From the NCBI GenBank assembly GCA_955652715.1, contig CATPBS010000219.1, positions 1-10,090 of the forward strand: 10,090 nt of DNA, written 5' to 3'. Position numbers and translations under genes: made by a program. Below, one piece after another: positions 1-7,452 of the stretch (positions are counted from its first letter, which is position 1; every line of letters begins with the position of its first letter). The stretch is from an uncultured Candidatus Udaeobacter sp. GTDB lineage: Bacteria; Verrucomicrobiota; Verrucomicrobiia; Chthoniobacterales; UBA10450. The notes beneath the pieces were generated by a model, which ran no database searches, was not told where the DNA came from, and was given only the letters and a program-made list of their open reading frames with translations.

Positions 1-1
1 C

Positions 2-427
2 AGTGTGAGCTTGCCCCGGTTGCGTCCGGCCGCGGGCGGATTTCGTCCGCTTTTCTCGATGACCGACCGCGAACTTGCGCAATTGATTTGCGCGTTGCGC
101 ATCACTTTCCCGCAGCTCGGCATCGTGCTAAGCACACGCGAGCGCGCATTGCTCCGAGATACACTGGTTTTGATCGGCGTAACAACGATGAGCGCCGGCA
201 GCCATACTGAGCCCGGCGGTTACACTCACCAGGGCCGCGAACATCTCCATCGCACGGTGCGTGGTCGCATCGTCGCGCCCGAATACCAGGAGGGCGAAGA
301 TCAACTCGCCACCGGCCAATTCGAGATCAGCGACGAACGTTCCCCGGCCGAAATCGCCGCAGTTCTTCGCCGTCGCGGACTTGAGCCGGTTTGGAAAGAT
401 TGGGACCAGGCTCTTTGCGGCGCATGA
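2..427 (+). CDS. thiH: 2-iminoacetate synthase ThiH, C-terminal part (5' partial)
   Basis: ThiH is the radical-SAM tyrosine lyase that makes dehydroglycine (2-iminoacetate) for the thiazole ring of thiamine, working with ThiG and ThiS-thiocarboxylate in the cytoplasm. Only about 141 codons are present; the frame is open at the left edge, so the cysteine motif that binds the Fe-S cluster lies outside. What is visible matches the family C-terminus: an LPRLRPAAGGF segment at the beginning, then STRE, the TTMSAGSHTEPGGYT segment, QFEISDERSP, and the terminal LEPVWKDWD signature. The E. coli protein has the equivalent FPRLRP, LSTRES, QPGGY and LQPVWKDWD segments at the same spacing. The stop TGA overlaps the thiS start as ATGA, so the two are translationally coupled. 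The GTG at 5 is an internal codon, not the start. Identification is firm; completeness cannot be judged. Confidence 0.93.
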   Translation, partial: SVSLPRLRPAAGGFRPLFSMTDRELAQLICALRITFPQLGIVLSTRERALLRDTLVLIGVTTMSAGSHTEPGGYTHQGREHLHRTVRGRIVAPEYQEGEDQLATGQFEISDERSPAEIAAVLRRRGLEPVWKDWDQALCGA

Positions 428-624
428 CGATTTCACTCAACGGCGCACCCGCCGATACCCGCGAAGCGAAAACGATCGCGGACCTAGTTGATCGCTATCA
501 ATTGCCGCCACAATCGATTTTGGTGGAGCACAACGGTCTCGCCCTGCATCGACACGAATGGGCACAGCGATCGCTGGCCGAAGGCGACCGCATCGAATTC
601 ATCCGCGTCGTGGCGGGCGGCTAA
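424..624 (+). CDS. thiS: Thiamine biosynthesis sulfur carrier protein ThiS
   Basis: ThiS is a ubiquitin-fold sulfur carrier. Its C-terminal Gly-Gly is adenylated and converted to a thiocarboxylate that donates sulfur to the thiazole ring on ThiG. The 66-residue protein is the normal family size, begins with the beta-strand MTISLNG, has the conserved core ILVEHNG near residue 32 and EGDRIEF near 53, and ends in VVAGG, the exact tail needed for activation. I chose the ATG at 424 because it gives the typical ThiS N-terminus and overlaps the thiH stop (ATGA); a longer reading from 391 would add an unrelated leader. thiF and thiG are not in the window and may lie upstream of thiH or elsewhere. Confidence 0.95.
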   Translation: MTISLNGAPADTREAKTIADLVDRYQLPPQSILVEHNGLALHRHEWAQRSLAEGDRIEFIRVVAGG

Positions 625-646
625 ACTTTAGAGTGACGCTTGCGAG

Positions 647-907
647 ATGAACAACGGTGGTCCAACGGCGTTCCGCATTGACGGACAAGTTTATCAGCGA
701 ATTCGTTACGGAAGTGAGCAAGACGATTGGGGAGCAAATCAACAGCCTTGCCACGATTGCGGCGTGACGAGAGGGACGTTGCACATCTTTGGCTGCGACG
801 TAGAACGATGTCCTCGCTGTGGAGGCCAGGCGCTTTATTGCGACTGTTCATACGACGACGACCTGATTGATGTGCGACGTGCGAAAAGCAAGCCAGCCAA
901 TCATTAG
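647..907 (+). CDS. Small Cys-rich probable zinc-ribbon protein, function unknown
   Basis: This is an 86-residue soluble protein with no signal peptide or membrane segment. It holds two CxxC knuckles (C35/C38 and C55/C58), plus C50, H46 and a C65-x-C67 pair within GGQALYCDC. The block CHDCGV...H..GCDVE.CP.CGGQ resembles a short conserved hypothetical family found in many bacteria, and the cysteine spacing suggests at least one structural zinc site. The N-terminal part has a short basic/aromatic segment (VYQRIRYG). It starts 22 bases after thiS on the same strand, so it may be co-transcribed with the thiamine genes, but no thiamine role is shown by its sequence. Its stop overlaps that of the convergent nfeD gene by four bases. 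Specific function is unknown. Confidence 0.8.
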   Translation: MNNGGPTAFRIDGQVYQRIRYGSEQDDWGANQQPCHDCGVTRGTLHIFGCDVERCPRCGGQALYCDCSYDDDLIDVRRAKSKPANH

Positions 908-2328
908 ACTTGCGCAGCGCTCTTTACCACCACGCGCATTCCGTCGGTTTGAATGACGGTGACTCGGGTTTGCGGCGCGATGAATTCACCTTCCGTGACA
1001 ACATCGACGACGTGATCGGCAAAGCGCGCTTTGCCGCTCGGTCGCAAAACTGTTACTGCGGTGCCTTGCGCCCCCGGTGTGAGAGCGAGTGCAGTCGCGA
1101 ACTGTCGTGGTACGCCGACCAGCGATGGGCCGGGCGGATTTGAATCCATCAAAGCGAATCTTCGATAAATGCTCGTGCGCGGCAGATAGCGCGCGAGCAG
1201 GGCAATCACGATGAATGATCCCACGATTGCGATGAACATGTTAAGCAACGGAACAGCGAGCACCTTGCCGGTCGGGAAAAAGTTTTGACCGGGGTAGCGA
1301 TCGACCATTGTCCAGAGCAGTGAGGCCAGTATGAGAAACACGCCGACGACGCCGAACACGATCGAGGTATGCGCGAAGAAAAGTATCTCGATCAGGACGA
1401 GAACCATTCCGAGGATAAACAGCGCAACCACTTCCCAACCGGCGAGGCCGGCCAGATAGTGGCCGAGGAAAAAGAGCGCGAAACAAATCGCAGAGATAAT
1501 TCCGGGCCAGGTCGCGCCGGGAATTTTAAATTCCAAGTATGCGCCAAGGATTCCGCCCAGAAGCAGCAACGGCGCAAGCGCGGTGATCCAAAACGCGATT
1601 TGCTCGAATCCAGTTGGCTCGATGTTGACGACGTTGCCTTTGAGTTCGGCTTTCTTAGTCAGATCTGCAATCGAATCGACGATGCCTTCCGCGAGCAAGG
1701 GTTTGCCATTGATCCGTTCGATCGCTTCTTGAGCATTTAGAGTCAGCACGGCTCCCTTGGGGTGAATGATGCGGTCGCCGATTTTTACTTCCTTGTCTTT
1801 GTTCATGAACGCCTCAGCGATGTCGGGATTGTGGCCGTTCTTGATCGCCGAGCCACGGATGAGCGCAGACCAATACGAAATCGTCTTCTCCTTCGCCGTA
1901 GTGGGAAGGTCTTCGCCCGTCGGGAGAATTGGCGCGGCTGCGCCAATCGCGCTCACTGGCGCCATAAAAATATGTTGCGTGGCGATGGCGATAATCGCAC
2001 CGGCCGAGCCGGCGTTTGTGTTGATGAACGTGTACGTGGGAATCTTTGTTTGATTGAGGGCACTCACGATATCGGCCGCCGCATCGAGCCGGCCGCCGTA
2101 CGTGTTCATCTCGAAAATGATTGCCGAAGCCTCTTTGCTCTCGGCTGTTTTCACCGCGCGCCGCAAAAAGGCTAGGAGCGAAGGCGCAACTTCACCTCGC
2201 AACGGCACGACAACCACATCGCCCTTGCGAATCGCCTCGCGCCCAACCGCTGTCGCTGCGCCAGCTAACGAGCAAACCAGAATAGCGAGCAACAAATTCG
2301 TTCTCACAAGTTGGAGATTGAGTCGCAC
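904..2328 (-). CDS. NfeD-family membrane-bound serine protease (long form with ClpP/SppA-like domain)
   Basis: This 474-residue protein has the three-part build of long NfeD proteins. A signal peptide or anchor lies at 1-28. A ClpP-class protease domain spans about 36-225, with the NTYGG motif at 75-79, a GSAGA motif whose Ser108 is the likely nucleophile, and K148 (EKTISYW) in the position expected for the catalytic lysine. About five membrane segments lie between 245 and 380, and a C-terminal NfeD OB-fold is at about 405-474. Family members cleave hydrophobic segments of partner stomatin/SPFH proteins in the membrane; no such partner gene is in this window. The start is GTG at 2328: an in-frame TGA lies nine codons upstream with no other start between. 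A GGAGG lies 18 bases upstream, too far to be ideal, so initiation could be slightly downstream. It is divergent from dnaG. Confidence 0.9.
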   Translation of the reverse strand: MRLNLQLVRTNLLLAILVCSLAGAATAVGREAIRKGDVVVVPLRGEVAPSLLAFLRRAVKTAESKEASAIIFEMNTYGGRLDAAADIVSALNQTKIPTYTFINTNAGSAGAIIAIATQHIFMAPVSAIGAAAPILPTGEDLPTTAKEKTISYWSALIRGSAIKNGHNPDIAEAFMNKDKEVKIGDRIIHPKGAVLTLNAQEAIERINGKPLLAEGIVDSIADLTKKAELKGNVVNIEPTGFEQIAFWITALAPLLLLGGILGAYLEFKIPGATWPGIISAICFALFFLGHYLAGLAGWEVVALFILGMVLVLIEILFFAHTSIVFGVVGVFLILASLLWTMVDRYPGQNFFPTGKVLAVPLLNMFIAIVGSFIVIALLARYLPRTSIYRRFALMDSNPPGPSLVGVPRQFATALALTPGAQGTAVTVLRPSGKARFADHVVDVVTEGEFIAPQTRVTVIQTDGMRVVVKSAAQV

Positions 2329-2384
2329 TACGTAAGTTTGGCATCGCCTCCGAGGTCAAACGAGGCAAAAATAAACAGGCGCGC
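2329..2384. promoter_or_regulatory. Divergent nfeD/dnaG intergenic region with 10-bp direct repeat
   Basis: These 56 bases must carry or border the start signals of two divergent genes. At 2351-2370 two adjacent 10-base units, CGAGGTCAAA and CGAGGCAAAA, agree in 8 of 10 positions, about one helical turn apart. This is compatible with a regulator binding site but could be chance. I could not fix a good -35/-10 pair for either strand, and the ribosome-binding site of dnaG is weak (CAGG about eight bases before the ATG). Promoters may lie inside the opposing genes. Confidence 0.35.
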
Positions 2385-4214
2385 ATGGGAACAATCCCTT
2401 CGGAGATAATCGAGCAAATCGCCGCCGCGAACGATATCGTCGAAGTAATCGGTTCGTATTTTCCACTGAAACGCGCGGGAGCGAATTTCAAGGCGCTCTG
2501 CCCCTTTCATCAGGAGAAAACCCCGTCGTTCACGGTGAGTCCGAGTCGGCAGACGTTCCATTGCTTCGGGTGCGGCGTGGGCGGGAGCGTCTTCCGGTTC
2601 GTGATGGATTACGAGCACACCGATTTTCCGTCAGCCGTGCGCAAACTTGCCGCGCGCTCTGGGATCACCGTGGTCGAGAAATCCGGCGGGGGCGGGGCCG
2701 GCGATGAAGAGCGGCAACGCCAATTGCGGCAGCGTTTGCTCAAGCTGCATGCTGAGGCTGCGCAATGGTTCCACGAAACCCTGATCAAGAGGGAAGTGGG
2801 CGAAGTGGCGCGAAAATACTTACGATCGCGTGGGATCACTCCGGAAATCGCGAAACGCTGGCAACTCGGCTATGCGCCTAACGAGTGGGACACGTTCGGC
2901 AGTTGGGCGCGAGCGCAGGGTTATGATGTGCGCGACCTGATCGCGAGCGGACTCGTCAAAATGAGGGGCGAGAGCGAAAGCCCGCCCGAGCAACCCGCTT
3001 CAGACGTCAGACTGCAAAGATCGTATGATCGTTTTCGCGGACGAATCATATTCCCGATCTGTAACGATGTGGGTGAAGTAATCGCTTTCAGTGGACGCCT
3101 TCTGCAAGATGAAGAGGGCGCAGCGAAATATTTGAATTCGCCCGAGACGACCCTTTTTCGAAAAGGCAGCGTCCTTTTTGGGCTGGACAAAACCAAGCGC
3201 GCCCTGATCGAGGCAAATTGTGCAGTAGTCTGCGAAGGGCAACTCGATTTGATAACTTTGTTTGAATCCGGGATCACGAATGTGGTGGCGCCGCAGGGTA
3301 CGGCGTTTACGGAGGGCCAGGCGCGCATCTTGAAGCGCTTCGTCAACGAAGTTGTGCTTTGCTTTGACGCCGACGCAGCAGGCCAGAAGGCAGCCGAACG
3401 TTCGCTCGATGCGCTGCTCCAGAACGACTTGATTGTGCGCGTGGCCGAAATGCCGGTCGGCGAAGATCCAGACTCGCTCGTCCGACGCGAAGGCAAAGCG
3501 GCCTTTGAAAGCCGCATTGCAGGGGCGCGCGATTTTTTCGATTACTGGATCGAGGGCCAAGTTGCACTTGTCGATCTTAATTCCTTAAGCGCGAAGATGG
3601 AGGTAGCGCGAACGTTGGCTGAGACAGTTTCACATGTGCATGACCCGGTGATGCGCGGAGATGTCATCAGCAAAATAAGTGCGCGGCTTGCCGTTCAAGT
3701 TTCAGAATTCGCAGCGTTGGTGCCGAGACAAATACGGAAAGCAACAACTGGAGCGACAACAGAGCGGCGCCAACAACTCGTGGCGCCAAATGATATCGCG
3801 CTTCTCTGCATACTCGCATTGCGCAGCGAGGAAGCTCATGAGTTTCTTCGCGCCGAGAACTGGCGGGAAGTGCTATCGCAGTTGCCGAGTACTTACTTTC
3901 TCCAGCGAATTCTGGAAAGCGAAGTACGACCAAACGATGCGGCTTCTCTCAACGCGTTCTTGGCTAGCCTTGAACCGGAAGAAGAGAACATCATTTCGGG
4001 TTGGCTTCATCTCAAGACGCCCCCGAACGCTGTCGCTGTTCCGTGGCTGCGGCTTCGGCAATCGGCGTTGCGGCGTCAGCTCGACGTGGCAAAGGACCGA
4101 ATAAGACTTCCGGAGCTGAGTACCGGGGACATCATAAATTTGCAAAAACAAATCCTTGACCTGCAGGAACAGCTCCACGAGCTTTCGCAGCCCGCCGGCG
4201 CGGCCGACAATTAG
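2385..4214 (+). CDS. dnaG: DNA primase DnaG
   Basis: DnaG makes the RNA primers for lagging-strand and initial leading-strand synthesis, recruited by the replicative helicase DnaB. The 609-residue protein is normal for the family (E. coli 581). The zinc-binding domain is at 1-98 with C39/H42 (CPFH) and C60/C63 (CFGC), and the FKALCPFH and TPSF signatures. A short Gly-rich and charged linker lies at 99-117. The RNA polymerase core follows, with [10 protein letters not shown] at 216-225 and a Toprim domain holding E284 (CEGQLD) and D328/D330 (FDADAAG), the metal-binding acidic residues, then GEDPDSLVR at 359-367. Residues from about 440 onward are the divergent helicase-binding region, ending in a helical stretch. 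The start ATG at 2385 gives the standard [10 protein letters not shown]-terminus. rpoD follows 11 bases downstream, as in the macromolecular synthesis operon, but rpsU is absent upstream. Confidence 0.97.
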   Translation: MGTIPSEIIEQIAAANDIVEVIGSYFPLKRAGANFKALCPFHQEKTPSFTVSPSRQTFHCFGCGVGGSVFRFVMDYEHTDFPSAVRKLAARSGITVVEKSGGGGAGDEERQRQLRQRLLKLHAEAAQWFHETLIKREVGEVARKYLRSRGITPEIAKRWQLGYAPNEWDTFGSWARAQGYDVRDLIASGLVKMRGESESPPEQPASDVRLQRSYDRFRGRIIFPICNDVGEVIAFSGRLLQDEEGAAKYLNSPETTLFRKGSVLFGLDKTKRALIEANCAVVCEGQLDLITLFESGITNVVAPQGTAFTEGQARILKRFVNEVVLCFDADAAGQKAAERSLDALLQNDLIVRVAEMPVGEDPDSLVRREGKAAFESRIAGARDFFDYWIEGQVALVDLNSLSAKMEVARTLAETVSHVHDPVMRGDVISKISARLAVQVSEFAALVPRQIRKATTGATTERRQQLVAPNDIALLCILALRSEEAHEFLRAENWREVLSQLPSTYFLQRILESEVRPNDAASLNAFLASLEPEEENIISGWLHLKTPPNAVAVPWLRLRQSALRRQLDVAKDRIRLPELSTGDIINLQKQILDLQEQLHELSQPAGAADN

Positions 4215-4220
4215 TTGTCG
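4205..4220 (+). repeat. Inverted repeat over the dnaG stop codon
   Basis: CGACAA at 4205-4210 and TTGTCG at 4215-4220 form a perfect 6-bp stem around a TTAG loop that contains the dnaG stop. There is no T-tract, so it is not a standard intrinsic terminator. It lies just before the presumed TTG start of rpoD and could affect coupling, or be chance. Confidence 0.4.
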
Positions 4221-4225
4221 ATCTA

Positions 4226-6121
4226 TTGCCGCGCGGATCGAAGGTCTTAGTCAAAATCCGTAACCGCACAATCTTGGCCAGGCATTCGAAACGAAGGGAA
4301 GGCAGCCGACAGTCGTCGGCGCAACGGCTTAACCGAGCCCAGCGTAAGCGCGGGGTAAGAAGACCTATCGCTGTGGCAGCGAATCTGAAGAGACAACCAA
4401 GAATCGCTGCGCTCAAAATCGCACGTGTCACGTCCGGTTCGACGCGATCTGATAATGGACCGCTGCCTGAGCAGGCACGGGCCGCGTCGGGCTCTGGTTT
4501 GTATTCGGCTATTGAAGTCCAGAATCGAATTCGCGAGCTGATCAAACTGGCGAAAGAACAAGGCTACCTCACATTTGACGATCTAAACGAGGCGTTGCCT
4601 GAGGGAGTTACCGACGCCGATGAACTGGATCTGATCCTGACGCGGCTGCGCCGCCTGGAGATAGACATTATCGAAGCGTCCGAAGTGGATCGTTACAAGG
4701 ACGGGAAGAAAGACGCAGACGAGGACGACGAGGAAGATGAGAGACCGGAAGCCAAGGTTGATATTCTCGACGACCCGGTGCGGATGTATCTCAAGCAGAT
4801 GGGTCAGGTTCCACTTCTAACGCGGGAACAGGAAGTTGAAATATCCAAACGAATTGAAGACGCCGAAGCGACGGTTCAGAAGCACATCAGTCGCTTTGGT
4901 TTTGTCGCGCGCGCCCATCTGGATCTCGCCCGCAAGCTCCTCGAGGGGCGGGAACGATTCGATCGCGTTATTCTCGACAAGAAAATCGAGAGCCGCGAAC
5001 GACACATGAAGAACCTCCCGCGTCTATGCAAACAGGTGGAGCAATTAAGCGTGTCGATCACCCAGCAATACTGCGAGCTTGCGCGCAACTCCTCAAAAAA
5101 ACGATCCCACAAAGTGAGGACGTTGCAAAGAAAGATGGCTTCGCTGCAGAGAGTTTATCCGCACTTTTACCTCAAGCAGAGAGTCACCGAGGAGTTTGTG
5201 CACCTGGCAGACGACGCGCACCACACCTCTCTTTACCTGCGAACCGAGATGGCAAAAAATCCTCGGAGTCAAAAAAGGCGACTGCAGCTTCAGAACAAAA
5301 TCCGCGAGTTGGAAAAGAGCCTGTGGTTTTCGCTTTCTGACTATGCCGAAGAGTATCGGACGCTGAAAGTTTGGCTGCGCCAGGCGTTCAAGGCCAAAAC
5401 CGAAATGGTGGAGGCCAATCTCCGTCTCGTTATTTCCATCGCAAAAAAATACACCAATCGCGGCCTTTCTTTTCTCGATCTGATCCAGGAAGGAAATATG
5501 GGATTGATGAAGGCGGTTGAGAAATTCGAATACCGGCGGGGATACAAGTTTTCCACTTATGCGACGTGGTGGATTCGCCAGGCTATCACGCGCTCCATCG
5601 CCGACCAGGCGCGTACGATTCGAATTCCCGTGCACATGATTGAGACGATCAACAAGCTCATGCGTGTGCAAAAACAGCTGGTGCAGGAATACGGGCGAGA
5701 ACCTACGCCCGACGAGGTGGCCGAAGAAGTGCTCCTGCCAGTGGATCGTGTTCGGGCGGTCTTGAAGATGGCGCAGCAACCAATCTCGCTCCAGTCCCCG
5801 GTGGGCGAGAGCGAAGAAACTAATTTCGGTGACTTTATCGAGGACAGAGGCGCTGAAAACCCGAGCGACATGACTGCCATTGTTTTGCTCAAGGAAAAAA
5901 TCAAGGACGTTCTGGAGACGCTCACCGATCGGGAACGGCAAGTGCTCGAGCAACGATTTGGACTGATCGATGGGTACAGCCGAACGTTGGAGGAAGTAGG
6001 CCGCCAGTTCCAAGTTACCCGCGAGCGCATTCGTCAGATCGAAGCAAAGGCCTTGCGCAAAATGCGGCATCCAACTCGTATTCGGCAACTCGAGGGTTTC
6101 CTTGAGGCCCCGGGAATGTGA
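4226..6121 (+). CDS. rpoD: RNA polymerase sigma factor RpoD (sigma-70)
   Basis: This is the housekeeping sigma factor, which directs core RNA polymerase to -35/-10 promoters. In the 631-residue reading, region 1.1 is at about 95-153, an acidic run at 158-176, and region 1.2 at 180-213 ([12 protein letters not shown]). A variable helical non-conserved region spans 214-385. Regions 2.1-2.4 are at 386-475 with [23 protein letters not shown] and [10 protein letters not shown], region 3 at 476-545, and region 4 at 555-620 with the helix-turn-helix [20 protein letters not shown]. The DNA-reading segments look canonical. The start is uncertain: the frame has no ATG before region 1.2. TTG at 4226, 11 bases after dnaG, gives a leader with about 23 Lys/Arg and 2 acidic residues in the first 80, in keeping with basic extensions I recall in related sigma factors. 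TTG at 4274, GTG at 4373 and TTG at 4499 are alternatives. Confidence 0.96.
   Translation: MPRGSKVLVKIRNRTILARHSKRREGSRQSSAQRLNRAQRKRGVRRPIAVAANLKRQPRIAALKIARVTSGSTRSDNGPLPEQARAASGSGLYSAIEVQNRIRELIKLAKEQGYLTFDDLNEALPEGVTDADELDLILTRLRRLEIDIIEASEVDRYKDGKKDADEDDEEDERPEAKVDILDDPVRMYLKQMGQVPLLTREQEVEISKRIEDAEATVQKHISRFGFVARAHLDLARKLLEGRERFDRVILDKKIESRERHMKNLPRLCKQVEQLSVSITQQYCELARNSSKKRSHKVRTLQRKMASLQRVYPHFYLKQRVTEEFVHLADDAHHTSLYLRTEMAKNPRSQKRRLQLQNKIRELEKSLWFSLSDYAEEYRTLKVWLRQAFKAKTEMVEANLRLVISIAKKYTNRGLSFLDLIQEGNMGLMKAVEKFEYRRGYKFSTYATWWIRQAITRSIADQARTIRIPVHMIETINKLMRVQKQLVQEYGREPTPDEVAEEVLLPVDRVRAVLKMAQQPISLQSPVGESEETNFGDFIEDRGAENPSDMTAIVLLKEKIKDVLETLTDRERQVLEQRFGLIDGYSRTLEEVGRQFQVTRERIRQIEAKALRKMRHPTRIRQLEGFLEAPGM
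4305..4320 (+). repeat. Inverted repeat in the 5' part of rpoD
   Basis: GCCGAC at 4305-4310 and GTCGGC at 4315-4320 form a perfect 6-bp stem with an AGTC loop, right behind a purine-rich run (GAAGGGAAGG). If rpoD really starts at GTG 4373 this would be in an untranslated leader; if it starts at TTG 4226 it is coding. No T-tract follows. Confidence 0.35.
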
Positions 6122-6133
6122 ATGTGGATTCTC

Positions 6134-6189
6134 AGTGTCCATTCGAGCGCAACTTCCGGCGCTGCAGACAGTTCAATTGATTGGACACT
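6134..6189 (+). repeat. Nested inverted repeat abutting the start of the gene after rpoD
   Basis: AGTGTCCA at 6134-6141 is matched exactly by TGGACACT at 6182-6189, directly against the ATG at 6190. Inside the 40-base loop, AGCGC at 6146-6150 pairs with GCGCT at 6159-6163. In RNA this could fold into a two-tier stem covering the usual ribosome-binding zone of the next gene. No T-tract follows, so a terminator is unlikely; a role in limiting translation is an inference. Confidence 0.45.
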
Positions 6190-6543
6190 ATGGACCCTGA
6201 GGATGACAAACAGTTGTGGGACATTCTGGGCCATATTCCCGGGCCCACGGTTTCGCCCTTTTTCGCCCGGAACGTATTAAGAAAGATCCGCCAGGAAGCG
6301 ACTCGTTTCGAGCGGGCGCGAAACTGGTTTAGCCTGGGAAGGCTTGTCGCAGCATCCGCTGTAGCAATCATCGTGGTCGGCATGGCTATCGCCACGCATC
6401 ACCCAATCTCGCAGAAAGCGTCCACAATCGATTTAGACGTGGTGGCTAAAGTCGATCCACAAGATTATGACGTCGTGGCTGACCTGGACGAATTGATCGC
6501 TTGGGATGAAAATAGCGTGTGGGAAGATAAGCCAACGTTGTAA
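6190..6543 (+). CDS. Small single-span membrane protein, anti-sigma-like (function unknown)
   Basis: This 117-residue protein has an N-terminal soluble part of about 47 residues with the phrase TVSPFFARNVLRKIR, one hydrophobic segment at about 51-69 (RLVAASAVAIIVVGMAIA), and a strongly acidic tail (many Asp/Glu and two Trp between about 82 and 117). The positive residues before the span predict a cytoplasmic N-terminus. This layout and the position behind a sigma-factor gene resemble small anti-sigma-like proteins encoded downstream of sigma factors, but there is no HxxxCxxC zinc motif of the classical anti-sigma family. It starts 68 bases after rpoD at an ATG next to an inverted repeat; no Shine-Dalgarno is visible. 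A TTG nine bases upstream in frame is possible. It overlaps the following gene by 38 bases, suggesting translational coupling. A role in sigma control is inference only. Confidence 0.75.
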   Translation: MDPEDDKQLWDILGHIPGPTVSPFFARNVLRKIRQEATRFERARNWFSLGRLVAASAVAIIVVGMAIATHHPISQKASTIDLDVVAKVDPQDYDVVADLDELIAWDENSVWEDKPTL

Positions 6544-7051
6544 ACTAATCGTCGCTGCGTCGGCTTTCGCTTTGTTGTGCGCTGCGGCGCAAGCCCAACC
6601 GCAACCACATCGACCCGTTGGCCGGCCGATGGTGGGGCCGCCTCATGGGCCACCGGCAGGCCAGAGCATACGTGAGCGGTGGCTTTCAATGCCTCCGGAG
6701 GCTCGGCAAAATTTCCGGCGCAACGCCGAGCGTTGGATGCGGATGAGTCCGGAAGAGCGGAACGTCATGCGCCAACGAGAGAATCTGCGCCGTGACATGA
6801 TCAAGCGGGAGACTGAAGCCGCACTTCGCGATTCCGGTCTGCGCCTAAATCCGCAGGAACGCGCTCAATTTGAATCCCGCTACATTCAGGAGCGTCGAAA
6901 AGTGGAACAAGGGCTCCGGCAGCAAATCGAAACGGAACGCCAGCAGCAACTGCCGGCGCTCATTCAACAGCTGAAAAAAGAGTTTCAAATTGATCAGCCG
7001 GCCAGAAATCCCGCCACCAAACCGGCGGTGTCGCCTAACTCAAAAAAGTAG
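6506..7051 (+). CDS. Secreted DUF3106-like protein
   Basis: This 181-residue protein begins with a clear signal peptide: basic start, hydrophobic core LIVAASAFALLCAAA at about 14-28, and AQA followed by Q at 30/31 as the cleavage site. After a Pro/Gly/His-rich stretch (31-52) comes RERWLSMPPEARQNFRRNAE with WMRMSPEERNVMRQRE, the repeated W..(M/L)(P/S)PE.R pattern seen in DUF3106 proteins. The rest (95-160) is predicted charged helix, rich in Glu, Arg and Gln, ending in a Pro/Lys tail. It is probably periplasmic. The ATG at 6506 lies inside the preceding gene, overlapping by 38 bases in another frame; it is the only start that supplies the whole signal peptide. DUF3106 has no established function. 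Coupling with the membrane protein upstream suggests they act together at the envelope, but the sequence does not prove it. Confidence 0.8.
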   Translation: MKIACGKISQRCKLIVAASAFALLCAAAQAQPQPHRPVGRPMVGPPHGPPAGQSIRERWLSMPPEARQNFRRNAERWMRMSPEERNVMRQRENLRRDMIKRETEAALRDSGLRLNPQERAQFESRYIQERRKVEQGLRQQIETERQQQLPALIQQLKKEFQIDQPARNPATKPAVSPNSKK

Positions 7052-7106
7052 AGTCGGCATTTTTCTCTTTCTGCATTCTCCGCGGAACGTTTGCTTCTAA
7101 AACGCT

Positions 7107-7134
7107 GCTGGCTCGGAATTGCTCCCGAGCCAGC
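7107..7134. terminator. Probable bidirectional intrinsic terminator
   Basis: A perfect 10-bp GC-rich stem (GCTGGCTCGG at 7107-7116 against CCGAGCCAGC at 7125-7134) encloses an 8-base loop, between the convergent DUF3106-like gene and the Tyr-rich gene. Reading the minus strand, the stem is followed three bases later by GTTTTAG; on the plus strand only short T runs follow (CTTTAG). It therefore looks better for the minus-strand transcript and may serve both. Confidence 0.65.
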
Positions 7135-7160
7135 CGAGTCGCTTTAGCTATTCTGTCAGC

Positions 7161-7391
7161 TTAGTACCAGTGATGGTGACGATGGTGGCGGTAATATCGG
7201 TGCCCGCCATACCCATAGTAAGGCCGGTAGTAAGAGTAGCCATAGTACGGCCGGTAGTAGTACCCATAAGGATAATATCCGTAGTAGCCCGGTCCGAACC
7301 CGATGCTGAAGTAAACTTGAGCATCAGAACGTGGCGCCCCAATGAAGGTCAAGCCCCCCGCCACCAGTGCAATTAACAGAAGTTTCTTCAT
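7161..7391 (-). CDS. Tyrosine/glycine-rich secreted mini-protein with His-rich tail
   Basis: The 76-residue product has a signal peptide (MKKLLLIALVAGGLTFIG..., likely cleaved after SDA at residue 24) and a mature part of 52 residues of which 20 are tyrosine. The repeated element RPYYGY occurs twice (47-52 and 56-61), and the C-terminus from residue 64 is dominated by His, Arg and Tyr (HRYYRHHRHHHWY). There is no cysteine and no known catalytic motif. The start ATG at 7391 has a strong Shine-Dalgarno, GGGAGGT, about eight bases upstream, rare in this window, so it is probably well translated; a longer reading from 7532 would add an unrelated leader. It lies 61 bases downstream of ribD on the same strand and ends before the terminator hairpin. 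Similar Tyr/Gly-rich secreted peptides are common in soil bacteria; an envelope or metal-binding role is only a guess. Confidence 0.85.
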   Translation of the reverse strand: MKKLLLIALVAGGLTFIGAPRSDAQVYFSIGFGPGYYGYYPYGYYYRPYYGYSYYRPYYGYGGHRYYRHHRHHHWY

Positions 7392-7452
7392 CGTTTTTAC
7401 CTCCCAGTAATTAAACAGGCGGCAGAAGAGAAAGTTTTTCAGTTTATTAGGA

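Noticed and set aside
128..436. Minus-strand frame opposite thiH
   Set aside because: thiH is certain on the plus strand; the antisense translation has no support.
2192..2491. Minus-strand frame crossing from dnaG into nfeD with a GGAGG close to an ATG
   Set aside because: It overlaps two well-supported genes in a wrong frame; the GGAGG spacing to that ATG is also too short.
2921..3560. Two overlapping antisense frames of 186 and 198 codons opposite dnaG
   Set aside because: They mirror the Toprim region of dnaG in other frames and show no recognisable protein features.
5093..6142. A 349-codon open frame on the minus strand antisense to rpoD
   Set aside because: It lies wholly opposite the conserved sigma-70 regions; its translation has no domain pattern and results from the codon bias of rpoD.
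7060..7070. T-rich stretch just after the DUF3106-like gene as a terminator
   Set aside because: No stem precedes it; the strong hairpin at 7107-7134 is the better candidate.
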